From Persebacter sp965221835 (lineage in GTDB: Bacteria > Pseudomonadota > Gammaproteobacteria > Tethybacterales > Persebacteraceae), in assembly GCA_965221835.1 (NCBI GenBank), contig OZ244916.1:248001-312000 (forward strand): DNA of 64,000 bases, read 5' to 3'. Position numbers and translations under genes: made by a program. The notes under the pieces were generated by a model. It searched no databases. It saw nothing but the letters and a program-made list of their open reading frames with translations, and was not told where the DNA came from. Positions 1-7,630 of this stretch are shown piece after piece (position 1 is the stretch's first letter; each line of letters begins with the position of its first letter).

Positions 1-452
1 ATCCACGCCGTCAATTCGCCCGCGCCATTTTCGCGCAAAGCGGCGGCAGTATTTTCCAAAATGCCCGCCGCCAATCCGCGCCATCCCGCATGTGCCGCCG
101 CGACTCCCGCACCGTCCGCACTGCAAAACAAAACCGGAATGCAATCGGCGACGGTGATGGCGCACACCGAATCGGCGGCGAAAGTATACACCGCGTCCGC
201 GACGGTGGAATCGGTTTCCACCGAATCGGCGCAAACAACGCGGGCGGTGTGCGCCTGCCGCAACCATTTCGGTGCCGCCGGTAAATCCGCGCGCAATCGC
301 ATCCGATTTTCGCCCACTGCGCCGGGGTCGTCGCCGACATGCGCCGACAAATTAAAAGAATGAAACGGCGGGTCGCTTACGCCGCCTTCGCGAACGCTGA
401 ATCCGGCGCGTACTATCGCGGGCGTTTTCCAATGCGGGCGGTGCAAAATCAT
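1..452 (-). CDS. pgeF: PgeF/YfiH peptidoglycan editing factor, C-terminal part beyond window
   Basis: Purine nucleoside/peptidoglycan-editing Cu-oxidase-like family (YfiH, laccase domain). Reading the minus strand from ATG at 452 gives about 150 codons open to the window edge. The start MILHRPHWKTPAIV leads into RQAHTARVV, then TVADCIPVLFC and AHAGWRG, which carry the His-Cys-His metal or active-site residues of the family. The ATG overlaps the stop of rluD as ATGA (452-449), so the two are translationally coupled, the usual rluD-yfiH order. The protein is cut only by the window edge. Confidence 0.88.
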   Translation of the reverse strand, partial: MILHRPHWKTPAIVRAGFSVREGGVSDPPFHSFNLSAHVGDDPGAVGENRMRLRADLPAAPKWLRQAHTARVVCADSVETDSTVADAVYTFAADSVCAITVADCIPVLFCSADGAGVAAAHAGWRGLAAGILENTAAALRENGAGELTAW

Positions 453-1318
453 TCTGCTAAATTTTCGTCCAGCACTTGCATCGCTTGCCGAATGTCTGCC
501 GGCGGCGGCGAATTCCATGTGCGCGGTGCGCCATCCGCCGGATGCGACAGCGATAACTTTTCGGCATGCAACGCCTGTCGCGTCATTGCAAAAGGCAACA
601 CGCGCGCGCGGCGATGATAATCGGGGTCGCCGGCGATGGGATAACCGGCATATTCCAAATGCGCGCGAATTTGGTGTGTTCGTCCGGTTTCCAAATGACA
701 GCGCAACATCGCAAAACCGCGCCAGCGGCGGAGTACCGAAAAACGGGTAATCGCTTCTTTGCCGTCCCGGACGACCGCCATTTTGCCGGAATGTCGCTGC
801 GCAAGCGGGCGATTAATCAATCCGGTAGCGGGCGGAAATCCGTGGACAATCGCCAGATAATCGCGCTTTGCCTCCCGCGATTTAAATTGTGCGACAAGCG
901 ACAAGCGCGCGGAATCGGTTTTGGCGACGACCATCAGCCCGGTGGTATCTTTGTCTAACCGATGCACAATTCCTGCGCGCGGCATTGCGGCGGCGGCGGG
1001 ATGGCGAAACAGCAACGCGGATTGTAAAGTGCCGGAATAGTTGCCGCGCCCGGGATGGACGACCATTCCCGCGGCTTTGTTGATGACGATAATTTCGTCG
1101 TCTTCGTATTGAATAGTTAGCGGCAGATTTTCGGCGACAACATCCGTTTTGCAAACGGGCGGCGGCGGCATCCGCAAGGCGATTTCGCATCCGCACGGGG
1201 CGGGGCGGGACGGGCGCAAAAACAATTCGCCATCCGCCCGCACATCGCCGCGTTCTATGGCGGCGCGCCAGACAATGCGCGTGTATGCCGGAAAAAGCGA
1301 AGCCAGAGTTTTGTCCAT
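449..1318 (-). CDS. rluD: Ribosomal large subunit pseudouridine synthase D
   Basis: Isomerises uridines in helix 69 of 23S rRNA. The 289-residue protein starts MDKTLASLFPAYTR, an S4-like RNA-binding domain, and continues into the RluA-type catalytic domain with HRLDKDTTGL (catalytic Asp near residue 122) and LETGRTHQIRAH. I chose ATG at 1318. A longer in-frame start at 1375 would read through the complement of the bamD -10 box and adds residues unlike the family. The N-terminus is about 17 residues shorter than E. coli RluD, so an alternative TTG upstream is possible. Divergent from bamD, coupled to pgeF. Confidence 0.9.
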   Translation of the reverse strand: MDKTLASLFPAYTRIVWRAAIERGDVRADGELFLRPSRPAPCGCEIALRMPPPPVCKTDVVAENLPLTIQYEDDEIIVINKAAGMVVHPGRGNYSGTLQSALLFRHPAAAAMPRAGIVHRLDKDTTGLMVVAKTDSARLSLVAQFKSREAKRDYLAIVHGFPPATGLINRPLAQRHSGKMAVVRDGKEAITRFSVLRRWRGFAMLRCHLETGRTHQIRAHLEYAGYPIAGDPDYHRRARVLPFAMTRQALHAEKLSLSHPADGAPRTWNSPPPADIRQAMQVLDENLAE

Positions 1319-1356
1319 TCGCGTTTCGCCGTTGCGCGGCAACAGGCAAAAACTGT

Positions 1357-1362
1357 TATAAT
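1357..1362 (+). promoter_or_regulatory. -10 box of bamD, very short leader
   Basis: TATAAT ends 11 nt before the bamD ATG at 1374, so the expected transcript leader is about 5 nt and there is no Shine-Dalgarno sequence. A weak TTGCGC lies at 1332-1337. Confidence 0.6.
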
Positions 1363-1373
1363 AGTCGCCGTCC

Positions 1374-2114
1374 ATGAAAGTCATTTTATTATTAATCGCC
1401 GCAATTGTGGTTTCGGGTTGCGCAACCACTCCCGAAGAGCCGCCGACCGACAAAGAGTTGTACGACGAGGCGAAAGAATTGCAAGCGCGCGCCGATTACG
1501 AAGGCGCGCGCGCGAAGTTTGACGAAATTGTCGCTACTTATCCGGCGTCCGCATACGCCCGGCAAGGAATTATTGACCTCGCCTATCTATATTATCGGCG
1601 CGGCGATTATGCAAATGCGCGCGACACGGTAGACCGTTTTGTCGGCGCCTATCCCGACCATGACGGCGTTGATTATGCGTTGTATATCAAAGGGCTGGCG
1701 TATTTTCAAGAGGAAAAAAATGTTGTCGACCGGTTCGGATTTCAAGACCCGACCGAACGCAATCCCGAATCTATGCGACAGGCGTTCGCCGTTTTTAAGC
1801 AGATTGTAGACCAATATCCGCACGGCAAATATGCCGAAAATGCCGCGCAACGGATGCGTTATTTGGTGACCGCTTTGTCGTATGGCGAAGTGCATATTGC
1901 GAATTATTATTTGCGCCGCAAAGCACCGCTGGCGGCAATTGGTCGTGCGCAACGGGTGCTGGAAAACTATCCCGACAGCACCGCTTCCGAAGGTGCGTTG
2001 GAAGTTTTGGCACGCGCCTATCACATGATTGGCGCAGAAAATCAAAAAGAAAAAGCCCTCCGCCTTTTGGAAATCAACTACCCGAACAATCCCCTGCCCG
2101 CCGAATTCCGCTAA
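1374..2114 (+). CDS. bamD: Outer membrane assembly lipoprotein BamD (ComL/YfiO)
   Basis: Lipoprotein subunit of the BAM complex that inserts beta-barrel proteins into the outer membrane. The 246-residue protein has a short lipoprotein signal peptide with lipobox VSGC (Cys 16), then TPR-like helices with repeated Y-x-x-G/A-x-x-x-F signatures (YEGARAKF, YANARDTV) and a YPHGKYAENA segment typical of BamD. Divergent from rluD as in many proteobacteria. The BAM core subunit BamA lies at 41.2 kb. It is probably transcribed from the TATAAT just upstream with an almost absent leader. Confidence 0.93.
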   Translation: MKVILLLIAAIVVSGCATTPEEPPTDKELYDEAKELQARADYEGARAKFDEIVATYPASAYARQGIIDLAYLYYRRGDYANARDTVDRFVGAYPDHDGVDYALYIKGLAYFQEEKNVVDRFGFQDPTERNPESMRQAFAVFKQIVDQYPHGKYAENAAQRMRYLVTALSYGEVHIANYYLRRKAPLAAIGRAQRVLENYPDSTASEGALEVLARAYHMIGAENQKEKALRLLEINYPNNPLPAEFR

Positions 2115-2218
2115 TTCCTCCATCCCATTTCCGCCCGCCGCTTTCACTTTGTTTTTCACAAAAAAATGCGCGGAAATTCCAAACTTAATTTTTCGCGTAA
2201 AATGTGCGGTTTTACCCC

Positions 2219-2262
2219 GTCATTCCCGCGAACGCGGGAATCCATTTTTACCGACAAATCCG
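2219..2262 (+). repeat. REP palindrome with conserved flank
   Basis: Perfect 20-bp palindrome ATTCCCGCGAACGCGGGAAT (2222-2241), followed by a flank (CCATTTTTACCGACAAA) also found inverted at 15725-15770 and 15993-16038. Upstream, 2161-2204 is an inverted near-copy of 15931-15973. Confidence 0.75.
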
Positions 2263-2285
2263 CCGCCCGATTCCATTCCCGACTT

Positions 2286-2315
2286 TTGCGAATTCGGGCG
2301 GGATTATGCTATACT
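2286..2315 (+). promoter_or_regulatory. Promoter of the 2347 outer-membrane protein gene
   Basis: TTGCGA, 18-nt spacer, TATACT. The spacer GGGCGGGATTATG resembles the promoter at 51198-51226. A good AGGAG Shine-Dalgarno follows at 2335-2339. Confidence 0.6.
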
Positions 2316-2346
2316 TTCGCATTCTACAAAAAAAAGGAGTTCTCAA

Positions 2347-4071
2347 ATGAAAAACGCAATCCAAAAAATCATTATTGTCGCCGCCGTTGTAGCGGGAGTT
2401 TCGCAAGTCGCAAATGCGGCGGGATATGTGGTACGAATTGTAGAAAATATCTATGCGGCAACGAACTACCCCGAATATACCGCCGGCGTATCCGACGACG
2501 AAAGGGCTCGTTATGCCATAGCGGCGGCGGAGTTTCTATGCACGAATGCCGGAAACACTTATCTAGAATGCACTGAGACAATGGGACGGAATGCTCCGAA
2601 TTTCCTTCGCACCAACTTTTCGGATTTTGTTGATGGGGGAACGCGGCATATCTATGCGTTTGCATCGTTTACCAGAAATACACGCTTTGATGTAAGGGCG
2701 GCGACCGTAGGGGATGCAGCTGTGCGGCTTATTGCAGCATGCGAAGAGAGGCATACTAGGAGCACAACCTGCACAACCGAAGTGACTAGTAACGGTTGGA
2801 TATGCGGAGACGGGGACGGATTTGACATCGTTAACACCGCTCTGATTCCTCCTCGAACTCAAAACTGCAACACAGAAACGACTTCGTTCAATTTTGACAA
2901 CATTGACCGCCCAAGCGATTGCCCGGATGGACAAGTTTGGGACAATACGGGATGCCTCTGGGCAACGGCGGAAGTTTGCAGTGCAATGCCGATTCCTCAA
3001 ATTTTTGATAACGATTCGGAGGTCGGCAATGATGATCTCGGCGGATCTTGCATCCTGCCGAGGAATAGTAACGACTGCAGAACTTTGCACGGAAATTTGC
3101 AGCCGGTGTTTGCGGCGGACGAAGATGACAGATGCGAACCGATGACGAATTGCGGCACGGGAACGACGGGAACGGCAAATGCTCAAAATGAATGCGAATG
3201 TCTTGATGACACATATAGATTTGTTGCAGGTTCTACGACAATGTGCGCACCGATTCCGCCGGGTGCCGCAATCTGCGGGGCGAATGCGGTGACTGACCCG
3301 AACGATAATACGATTTGCGTTTGCGTTGACGACCATAGATTTGTTGCAGGTTCTACGACAATATGCGAACCGATTCCGCCGGATGCCGCAAACTGCGGGG
3401 CGAATGCGATAAATAACCCGAACGATAATACGAATTGCGTTTGCGTTGACAACCATAGATTTGTTGAAGGTTCTACGACGAAATGCGAAGCGATTCCGCA
3501 AACAAGCAGCGGAAATGGCAGCGGCGGCAAGTTTATTCTTAGCGGAATTGGATTGTTTTGGGCGGTTTATTCATGGAAAAACGGGGCGGGCGAATTCAAC
3601 TTTTCGCCCGATGTCGGCTACGCTTTCACCGAAAGCGGCTACTCCGCAAACGCCGCCGGACAACTCAATTTCCGTGACGAAAATCTGCATATTTATTGGC
3701 GTGCCGGTCAACAAAACGCAAACGGCAACTTCGGCGATTTGCGTTACGAAAGCGGCGGAAAATACACGGCGGATTTTTGGACGGCGACATTTTCCGAATC
3801 GATTTCCGGCGAAACGGCGAATTATGATTTTTCGCTGTCGGCAAATTTGCGAGGCGAAATCTGGAAAATATCGCCCGTTTACCGTTTGCATTCCGAATGG
3901 AAAGAATCCGATTCCGGCATAAAAACCGATACTCGCAACGAATTAAATTTACAAGGAAATTTCCGCTATAACGGTTGGACAATCCGCCCCGCCGCCGGTT
4001 TCAGATGGGAAAATGCAAACGATTTTTCCGAAAATGCAAGATTCCAAATAAACGCGATTCATCGGTTTTAA
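2347..4071 (+). CDS. Secreted Cys-rich outer-membrane protein with C-terminal barrel-like domain
   Basis: Unrecognised family. The 574-residue protein has a clear Sec signal peptide (MKNAIQKIIIVAAVVAGVSQ, cleavage after ANA), an acidic Cys-rich region, then three EGF-like repeats of about 37 residues with CVCVDDHRFVAGSTT, each holding a CxC pair. A hydrophobic strand (FILSGIGLFWAV) precedes about 170 residues of alternating beta pattern ending in INAIHRF, with the terminal Phe typical of BAM substrates. The last 170 residues are closely similar to the protein at 30.3-31.9 kb, and both genes are followed by the same palindromic element. Start set by AGGAG 8 nt upstream. Surface exposure is inferred. 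Confidence 0.75.
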   Translation: MKNAIQKIIIVAAVVAGVSQVANAAGYVVRIVENIYAATNYPEYTAGVSDDERARYAIAAAEFLCTNAGNTYLECTETMGRNAPNFLRTNFSDFVDGGTRHIYAFASFTRNTRFDVRAATVGDAAVRLIAACEERHTRSTTCTTEVTSNGWICGDGDGFDIVNTALIPPRTQNCNTETTSFNFDNIDRPSDCPDGQVWDNTGCLWATAEVCSAMPIPQIFDNDSEVGNDDLGGSCILPRNSNDCRTLHGNLQPVFAADEDDRCEPMTNCGTGTTGTANAQNECECLDDTYRFVAGSTTMCAPIPPGAAICGANAVTDPNDNTICVCVDDHRFVAGSTTICEPIPPDAANCGANAINNPNDNTNCVCVDNHRFVEGSTTKCEAIPQTSSGNGSGGKFILSGIGLFWAVYSWKNGAGEFNFSPDVGYAFTESGYSANAAGQLNFRDENLHIYWRAGQQNANGNFGDLRYESGGKYTADFWTATFSESISGETANYDFSLSANLRGEIWKISPVYRLHSEWKESDSGIKTDTRNELNLQGNFRYNGWTIRPAAGFRWENANDFSENARFQINAIHRF

Positions 4072-4090
4072 TTCCTTAAATTTCTAATTC

Positions 4091-4228
4091 CTCGCCCCTG
4101 ACATTTGTCGGGGGCGAAATCAGCCGCAGCAGTTTACTGCTGCAAAACCCGGCATTTCCCGCGAACGATAGAAGGGCGGAGTAAACTCCGCCGTACTTGT
4201 TTCGCCCCCGACAAATGTCGGGGGCGAG
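4091..4228. repeat. MITE-like palindromic element, copy 1
   Basis: 28-bp imperfect terminal inverted repeats (CTCGCCCC...TTGTCGGGGGCGAA and its complement) enclose two internal hairpins, GCAGCAGTTTACTGCTGC and GGCGGAGTAAACTCCGCC. No coding capacity. It lies between the convergent 2347 gene and lysS and could act as a bidirectional terminator. Copy 2 is at 31882-32025. Confidence 0.8.
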
Positions 4229-4278
4229 TCGGGAACGCGGGAAATAGAAAGTTTTATTTTCCGGTATTTTCGCGGCAA

Positions 4279-5760
4279 TTAACTTTCCGCCGGGCGGAGT
4301 TGCGGGAAGAGGATGACATCACGGATGGAGGGGGAATCGGTGAGTAGCATCGCGAGGCGGTCTATGCCGATTCCGCCGCCGGCATTTGGCGGCAGTCCGC
4401 ACTGCAAGGCGAAAATATATTCTTCGTCGTAATGCATCGCTTCGTTGTCGCCGCCCGCTTTGCATTCGGCTTGCTGACGGAAAATTTCCGCTTGTTTGTC
4501 CGGGTCGTTGAGTTCCGAAAAACCGTTCGCAATTTCGCGTCCGGCGACAAACAATTCAAAACGTTCGGCGATTGCCGGATTGTCGGGGCGGCGGCGGGCT
4601 AAAGGCGAAGCGGCGGCGGGATAGTCCACGATAAAAGTCGGCTGTTCCAACAACGGTTCGGCGGTTTCCTCAAACAACATAAATTGCAATTCGGGAACGG
4701 ATGCGGCGGCGGGCGGCGTTTTTCCGAATTCGGCGAGATGGTCGCGCAGTCGCGATTCGTTTTGCAAATCGTCCGGCGTATAGCGGGGGCAGTGTTGCAA
4801 AATGGCTGCGGCGGGCGACAATCGCGCGAACGGCGGCGCAAAAGACAAATCGCGTCCCTGATAGCGAACGACATCGCCGCCGTGTAAAGTCCGCGCGACA
4901 TCGTTTAATAATGTTTCGGTAAGACCGATAAAATCTTCGCAAGTGTGATAGGCGGCGTTGAATTCCAGCATCGTAAATTCGGGATTGTGGCGCGTGGAAA
5001 CGCCTTCGTTGCGAAAGTTGCGATTCAATTCAAAAACGCGATTGAATCCGCCTGCGAGCAATCGTTTGATGTACAACTCTTGCGCGATTCGCAGATAAAA
5101 ATCGCAATTGAGTGCGTTGCATTTTGTAATAAACGGACGCGCCGCCGCACCGCCCGGAATCGGTTGCAATATCGGCGTTTCCGCTTCAAAATAATCGCGT
5201 TCGTAAAAAAATTCGCGAATGCGGCGGATCATCGCGGCGCGGCGCACAAAAACTTCGCGTTCCGCCGAAGATGCGGAAAGCGAAAGATGACGGCGGCGAT
5301 AACGCGTTTCGGTGTCCGCAATGCCGTGGAACTTTTCGGGCGGCGGTTCCAGCGATTTGACAAGCAAGCGGATGTTTTGCGCGCGCAAAGTCAATTCGCC
5401 GGTTTTGGTTTTAAACAATTCGCCGTCTATTCCGACAATATCGCCGATGTCCCAGTGTCCGGTTTCTTCAAACAATTTGTCGCCGAGAACCGCGCGGGCG
5501 GCGTAAATTTGAATTCGCACGCCGTCGTCTTGCACGGTCAAAAACGCCGCCGCGCCCATTGTCCGCCGCAACATAATTCGTCCGGCAACGGCGGCAGTCG
5601 CGTTTTCGTTTGCGAGTTGTTCGCGCGTTTTTTCGCCGTGTGCGGTGTGCAATGCCGCGGCGGAATGCGAAGGTTTAAAGTCGTTCGGATAGGCGTTTCC
5701 GTCGGCGCGCCATTGCGCCAATTTTTGCCGACGAACGGCGCGCAGTTCGTCGCTCATCAA
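4279..5760 (-). CDS. lysS: Lysyl-tRNA synthetase, class II
   Basis: Charges tRNA-Lys with lysine in the cytoplasm. 493 residues, normal length. It has an N-terminal OB-fold anticodon-binding domain (VAGRIMLRRTMGAAAFLTVQ) and a class II catalytic core with motif 2 FRNEGVSTRHNPEFT and motif 3 GIGIDRLAMLLT. The first two codons are both Met and either may be the start. It lies 1 nt after the stop of the small secreted protein gene and is probably co-transcribed with it. The C-terminal end faces the MITE-like element. Confidence 0.96.
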   Translation of the reverse strand: MMSDELRAVRRQKLAQWRADGNAYPNDFKPSHSAAALHTAHGEKTREQLANENATAAVAGRIMLRRTMGAAAFLTVQDDGVRIQIYAARAVLGDKLFEETGHWDIGDIVGIDGELFKTKTGELTLRAQNIRLLVKSLEPPPEKFHGIADTETRYRRRHLSLSASSAEREVFVRRAAMIRRIREFFYERDYFEAETPILQPIPGGAAARPFITKCNALNCDFYLRIAQELYIKRLLAGGFNRVFELNRNFRNEGVSTRHNPEFTMLEFNAAYHTCEDFIGLTETLLNDVARTLHGGDVVRYQGRDLSFAPPFARLSPAAAILQHCPRYTPDDLQNESRLRDHLAEFGKTPPAAASVPELQFMLFEETAEPLLEQPTFIVDYPAAASPLARRRPDNPAIAERFELFVAGREIANGFSELNDPDKQAEIFRQQAECKAGGDNEAMHYDEEYIFALQCGLPPNAGGGIGIDRLAMLLTDSPSIRDVILFPQLRPAES

Positions 5761-5761
5761 T

Positions 5762-6112
5762 TTATTTGCGGTGTTCTTGCACGGCGAATTCGCTCAGAAA
5801 AATTCCCCATCCCATGTGATAATTGCAATCTTTTCCGCAGATTTTCAGCAAATCCGATTTGCGAACATAACGCGAATCGCCTTCGCCGATAATGGGCGTA
5901 TCGTGTTCGGCAAGCATTTTTTCAATATCTACAACTCCTTGCGAATAGGCGGTGTCGTACAAATCGTTATACGAAATTATATTCGGCAAAACATAGCCGC
6001 GATTTTTTAGATGTTTTTCTAGCGGCGTGCGGGCGTTTGCCGGCGCGGCGGCGGAAAAGACGACAGCGGCGGCGAGCGCGATTTGTATAAATGTTGTTGC
6101 GATGATTTTCAT
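5762..6112 (-). CDS. Small secreted protein of unknown function
   Basis: Not recognised. The 116-residue protein has a strong signal peptide (hydrophobic IQIALAAAVVFSAAAP, likely cleavage after ANA) and a mature part with ISYNDLYDTAYSQGVVDIEKML and two Cys in ICGKDCNYH that could form a disulfide. The start is supported by an ideal AGGAGG 6 nt upstream. It sits directly before lysS with 1 nt between them, so a periplasmic protein and a tRNA synthetase probably share a transcript. A TATAAT box (minus) lies at 6153-6148. Confidence 0.7.
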   Translation of the reverse strand: MKIIATTFIQIALAAAVVFSAAAPANARTPLEKHLKNRGYVLPNIISYNDLYDTAYSQGVVDIEKMLAEHDTPIIGEGDSRYVRKSDLLKICGKDCNYHMGWGIFLSEFAVQEHRK

Positions 6113-6147
6113 TTTTTCCTCCTCTGTGGATAGTTTATAAAAATCCG

Positions 6148-6153
6148 ATTATA
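6148..6153 (-). promoter_or_regulatory. -10 box for the small secreted protein-lysS unit
   Basis: TATAAT on the minus strand about 35 nt before the ATG at 6112, leaving room for the AGGAGG Shine-Dalgarno. Divergent from the agmatine deiminase promoter. Confidence 0.55.
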
Positions 6154-6187
6154 GCGCGATAACGCGATTTTATGGAACGGCGGCGGA

Positions 6188-6193
6188 TATAAT
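6188..6193 (+). promoter_or_regulatory. -10 box of agmatine deiminase, leaderless
   Basis: TATAAT ends exactly 6 nt before the ATG at 6200, so transcription should begin at or next to the A of the start codon. No Shine-Dalgarno is present. Confidence 0.65.
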
Positions 6194-6199
6194 TGCGCA

Positions 6200-7201
6200 A
6201 TGTCCGATTTTCCCGCCGCCGCCGGATTCGCAATGCCCGCCGAATGGACGCCGCACGCCGCCTGCTGGATGGGCTGGCCGTGTCGCGGCGAAGTGTTCGG
6301 AGATTGCCGCGAAGCGCGCGCCGCTTTTGCCGAAGTCGCGCGGGCGATTTCCAAATTTGAACCGGTGCGGATGATTGCGCGCCCCGAAGATGCCGCCGCC
6401 GCCCGCAAAATGTTGAACGGTGCGGCGGATATTTTGGAGTTTCCGCTGGACGATTCGTGGATGCGCGACATCGGTCCAACATTCGTTTGCAACAATGCGG
6501 GCGAAGTTGCGGGCGTGGATTGGCGGTTTAACGCATGGGGCGAAAAATACGCACCCGTCAATTCCGACAACGCCATCGCCGGACGGATTTTGCGGCATCT
6601 CGGCATGCGCACATTCGCCGCACCGTTTGTAATGGAAGGCGGCGCGATTCATTCGGACGGCGAAGGAACGCTTATCACCACCGAACAATGTCTTTTGCAT
6701 CCGAACCGAAATCCGTCCATGTCGCGCAACGAAATTGAAACGGCATTAAAAAACTTTACCGGCGCGCAAAAAGTTATCTGGTTGTGCGGCGACCCGCGCG
6801 ATGACGAAACGGACGGGCATGTGGACGAAGTAGCATGTTTTGCCGCACCGGGAATCGCGTTGGCGATGGAAGAAAATGGCGACCCGACTTTAACCGAAAA
6901 CATCCGCCGTTTGCGCGCGACAACGGATGCGCGCGGGCGAAAAATGCGCGTTATCACATTGCCGCGTCCGCAAGTGCGCGAAAACGGACGCGATTTATTG
7001 GCATCATACATAAACTTTTACATCGCCAACGGCGGCGTAATAATGCCATCTTTCGGCGTATCCGAAGACGCGGCGGCAAAAGAAACAATCGCCGCCGCAT
7101 TTCCGGGGCGAAAAATCGCGCAAGTCCCCGCACAAATCATCGCCCGCGGCGGCGGCGGCATCCACTGCATCACGCAACAACAACCAGCGCGAACGAATTA
7201 A
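6200..7201 (+). CDS. aguA: Agmatine deiminase / peptidylarginine-deiminase family
   Basis: Hydrolyses agmatine to N-carbamoylputrescine and ammonia, a step of putrescine synthesis from arginine. The 333-residue protein has the family's guanidine-binding and catalytic motifs: DDSWMRDIGPTFV, FNAWGEKY, EGGAIHSDGEGT, DETDGHVDEVACF (catalytic His and Asp) and GGGGIHCITQQQP with nucleophile Cys 323. No carbamoylputrescine amidase gene is adjacent. Bacterial porphyromonas-type peptidylarginine deiminases belong to the same fold, so substrate assignment rests on overall similarity. The gene has a leaderless-type promoter. Confidence 0.9.
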   Translation: MSDFPAAAGFAMPAEWTPHAACWMGWPCRGEVFGDCREARAAFAEVARAISKFEPVRMIARPEDAAAARKMLNGAADILEFPLDDSWMRDIGPTFVCNNAGEVAGVDWRFNAWGEKYAPVNSDNAIAGRILRHLGMRTFAAPFVMEGGAIHSDGEGTLITTEQCLLHPNRNPSMSRNEIETALKNFTGAQKVIWLCGDPRDDETDGHVDEVACFAAPGIALAMEENGDPTLTENIRRLRATTDARGRKMRVITLPRPQVRENGRDLLASYINFYIANGGVIMPSFGVSEDAAAKETIAAAFPGRKIAQVPAQIIARGGGGIHCITQQQPARTN

Positions 7202-7302
7202 AAATTCGGCGATTCGGCGTCCGGCGAAATCAGACACCGCCCCGCATTTTCGCCCAAATTGCGAAAGTTTTTATACTATTATTCCCTTTGACAGTATTGG
7301 AA

Positions 7303-7480
7303 TTTGCATGAACAGTATAGAGATTTGCATGAACAGTATAAAAACTTGCATGAACAGTATAGAGATTTGCATGAACAGTATAAAAACTTGCATGAACAGT
7401 ATAGAGATTTGCATGAACAGTATAGTAATTTGCATGAACAGTATAAAAACTTGCAAGAACAGTATAAAGATTTGCCGCAA
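7303..7480 (+). repeat. Tandem array of a 21-bp repeat
   Basis: Eight units of TTTGCATGAACAGTATAGAGA-type sequence, period exactly 21, with alternating ends (AGAGA / AAAAAC). Because the period is a multiple of three, several frames stay open on both strands. No ribosome-binding site favours any of them, so I treat it as non-coding. The 7202-7630 interval contains no gene apart from this array. It precedes the first protease lipoprotein. Confidence 0.8.
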
Positions 7481-7630
7481 AAGGTCGGAAATTCATCAAT
7501 TTACGCATTTCCGTCCGCATTCCCGCACAAAAACGGCGAGGATTCGGAATTCACGCTTCGGCGGGGATTGTGATAAACTGATGGAGAGGGATTTTTTCGC
7601 TTTTCTTTCATAACTTTGGAGAGGATAAAA

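Noticed and set aside
1319..1453. Longer rluD N-terminus from 1375 or 1453
   Set aside because: It would translate the complement of the bamD promoter and start, and the added residues do not resemble RluD.
2563..3501. Minus-strand frame of 312 codons
   Set aside because: Antisense to the Cys-rich protein at 2347. Its repeats mirror the EGF-like repeats of the real gene.
4945..5892. Plus-strand frame of 315 codons across lysS
   Set aside because: Antisense shadow of lysS; no family similarity or ribosome site.
7303..7480. CRISPR array
   Set aside because: Units are directly adjacent without spacers and no cas gene is present.
7304..7573. A heptad-repeat protein (HEQYKNL units) encoded by the 21-bp array
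   Set aside because: The frame starts only at TTG with no ribosome site. Frames on both strands stay open simply because the period is divisible by three.
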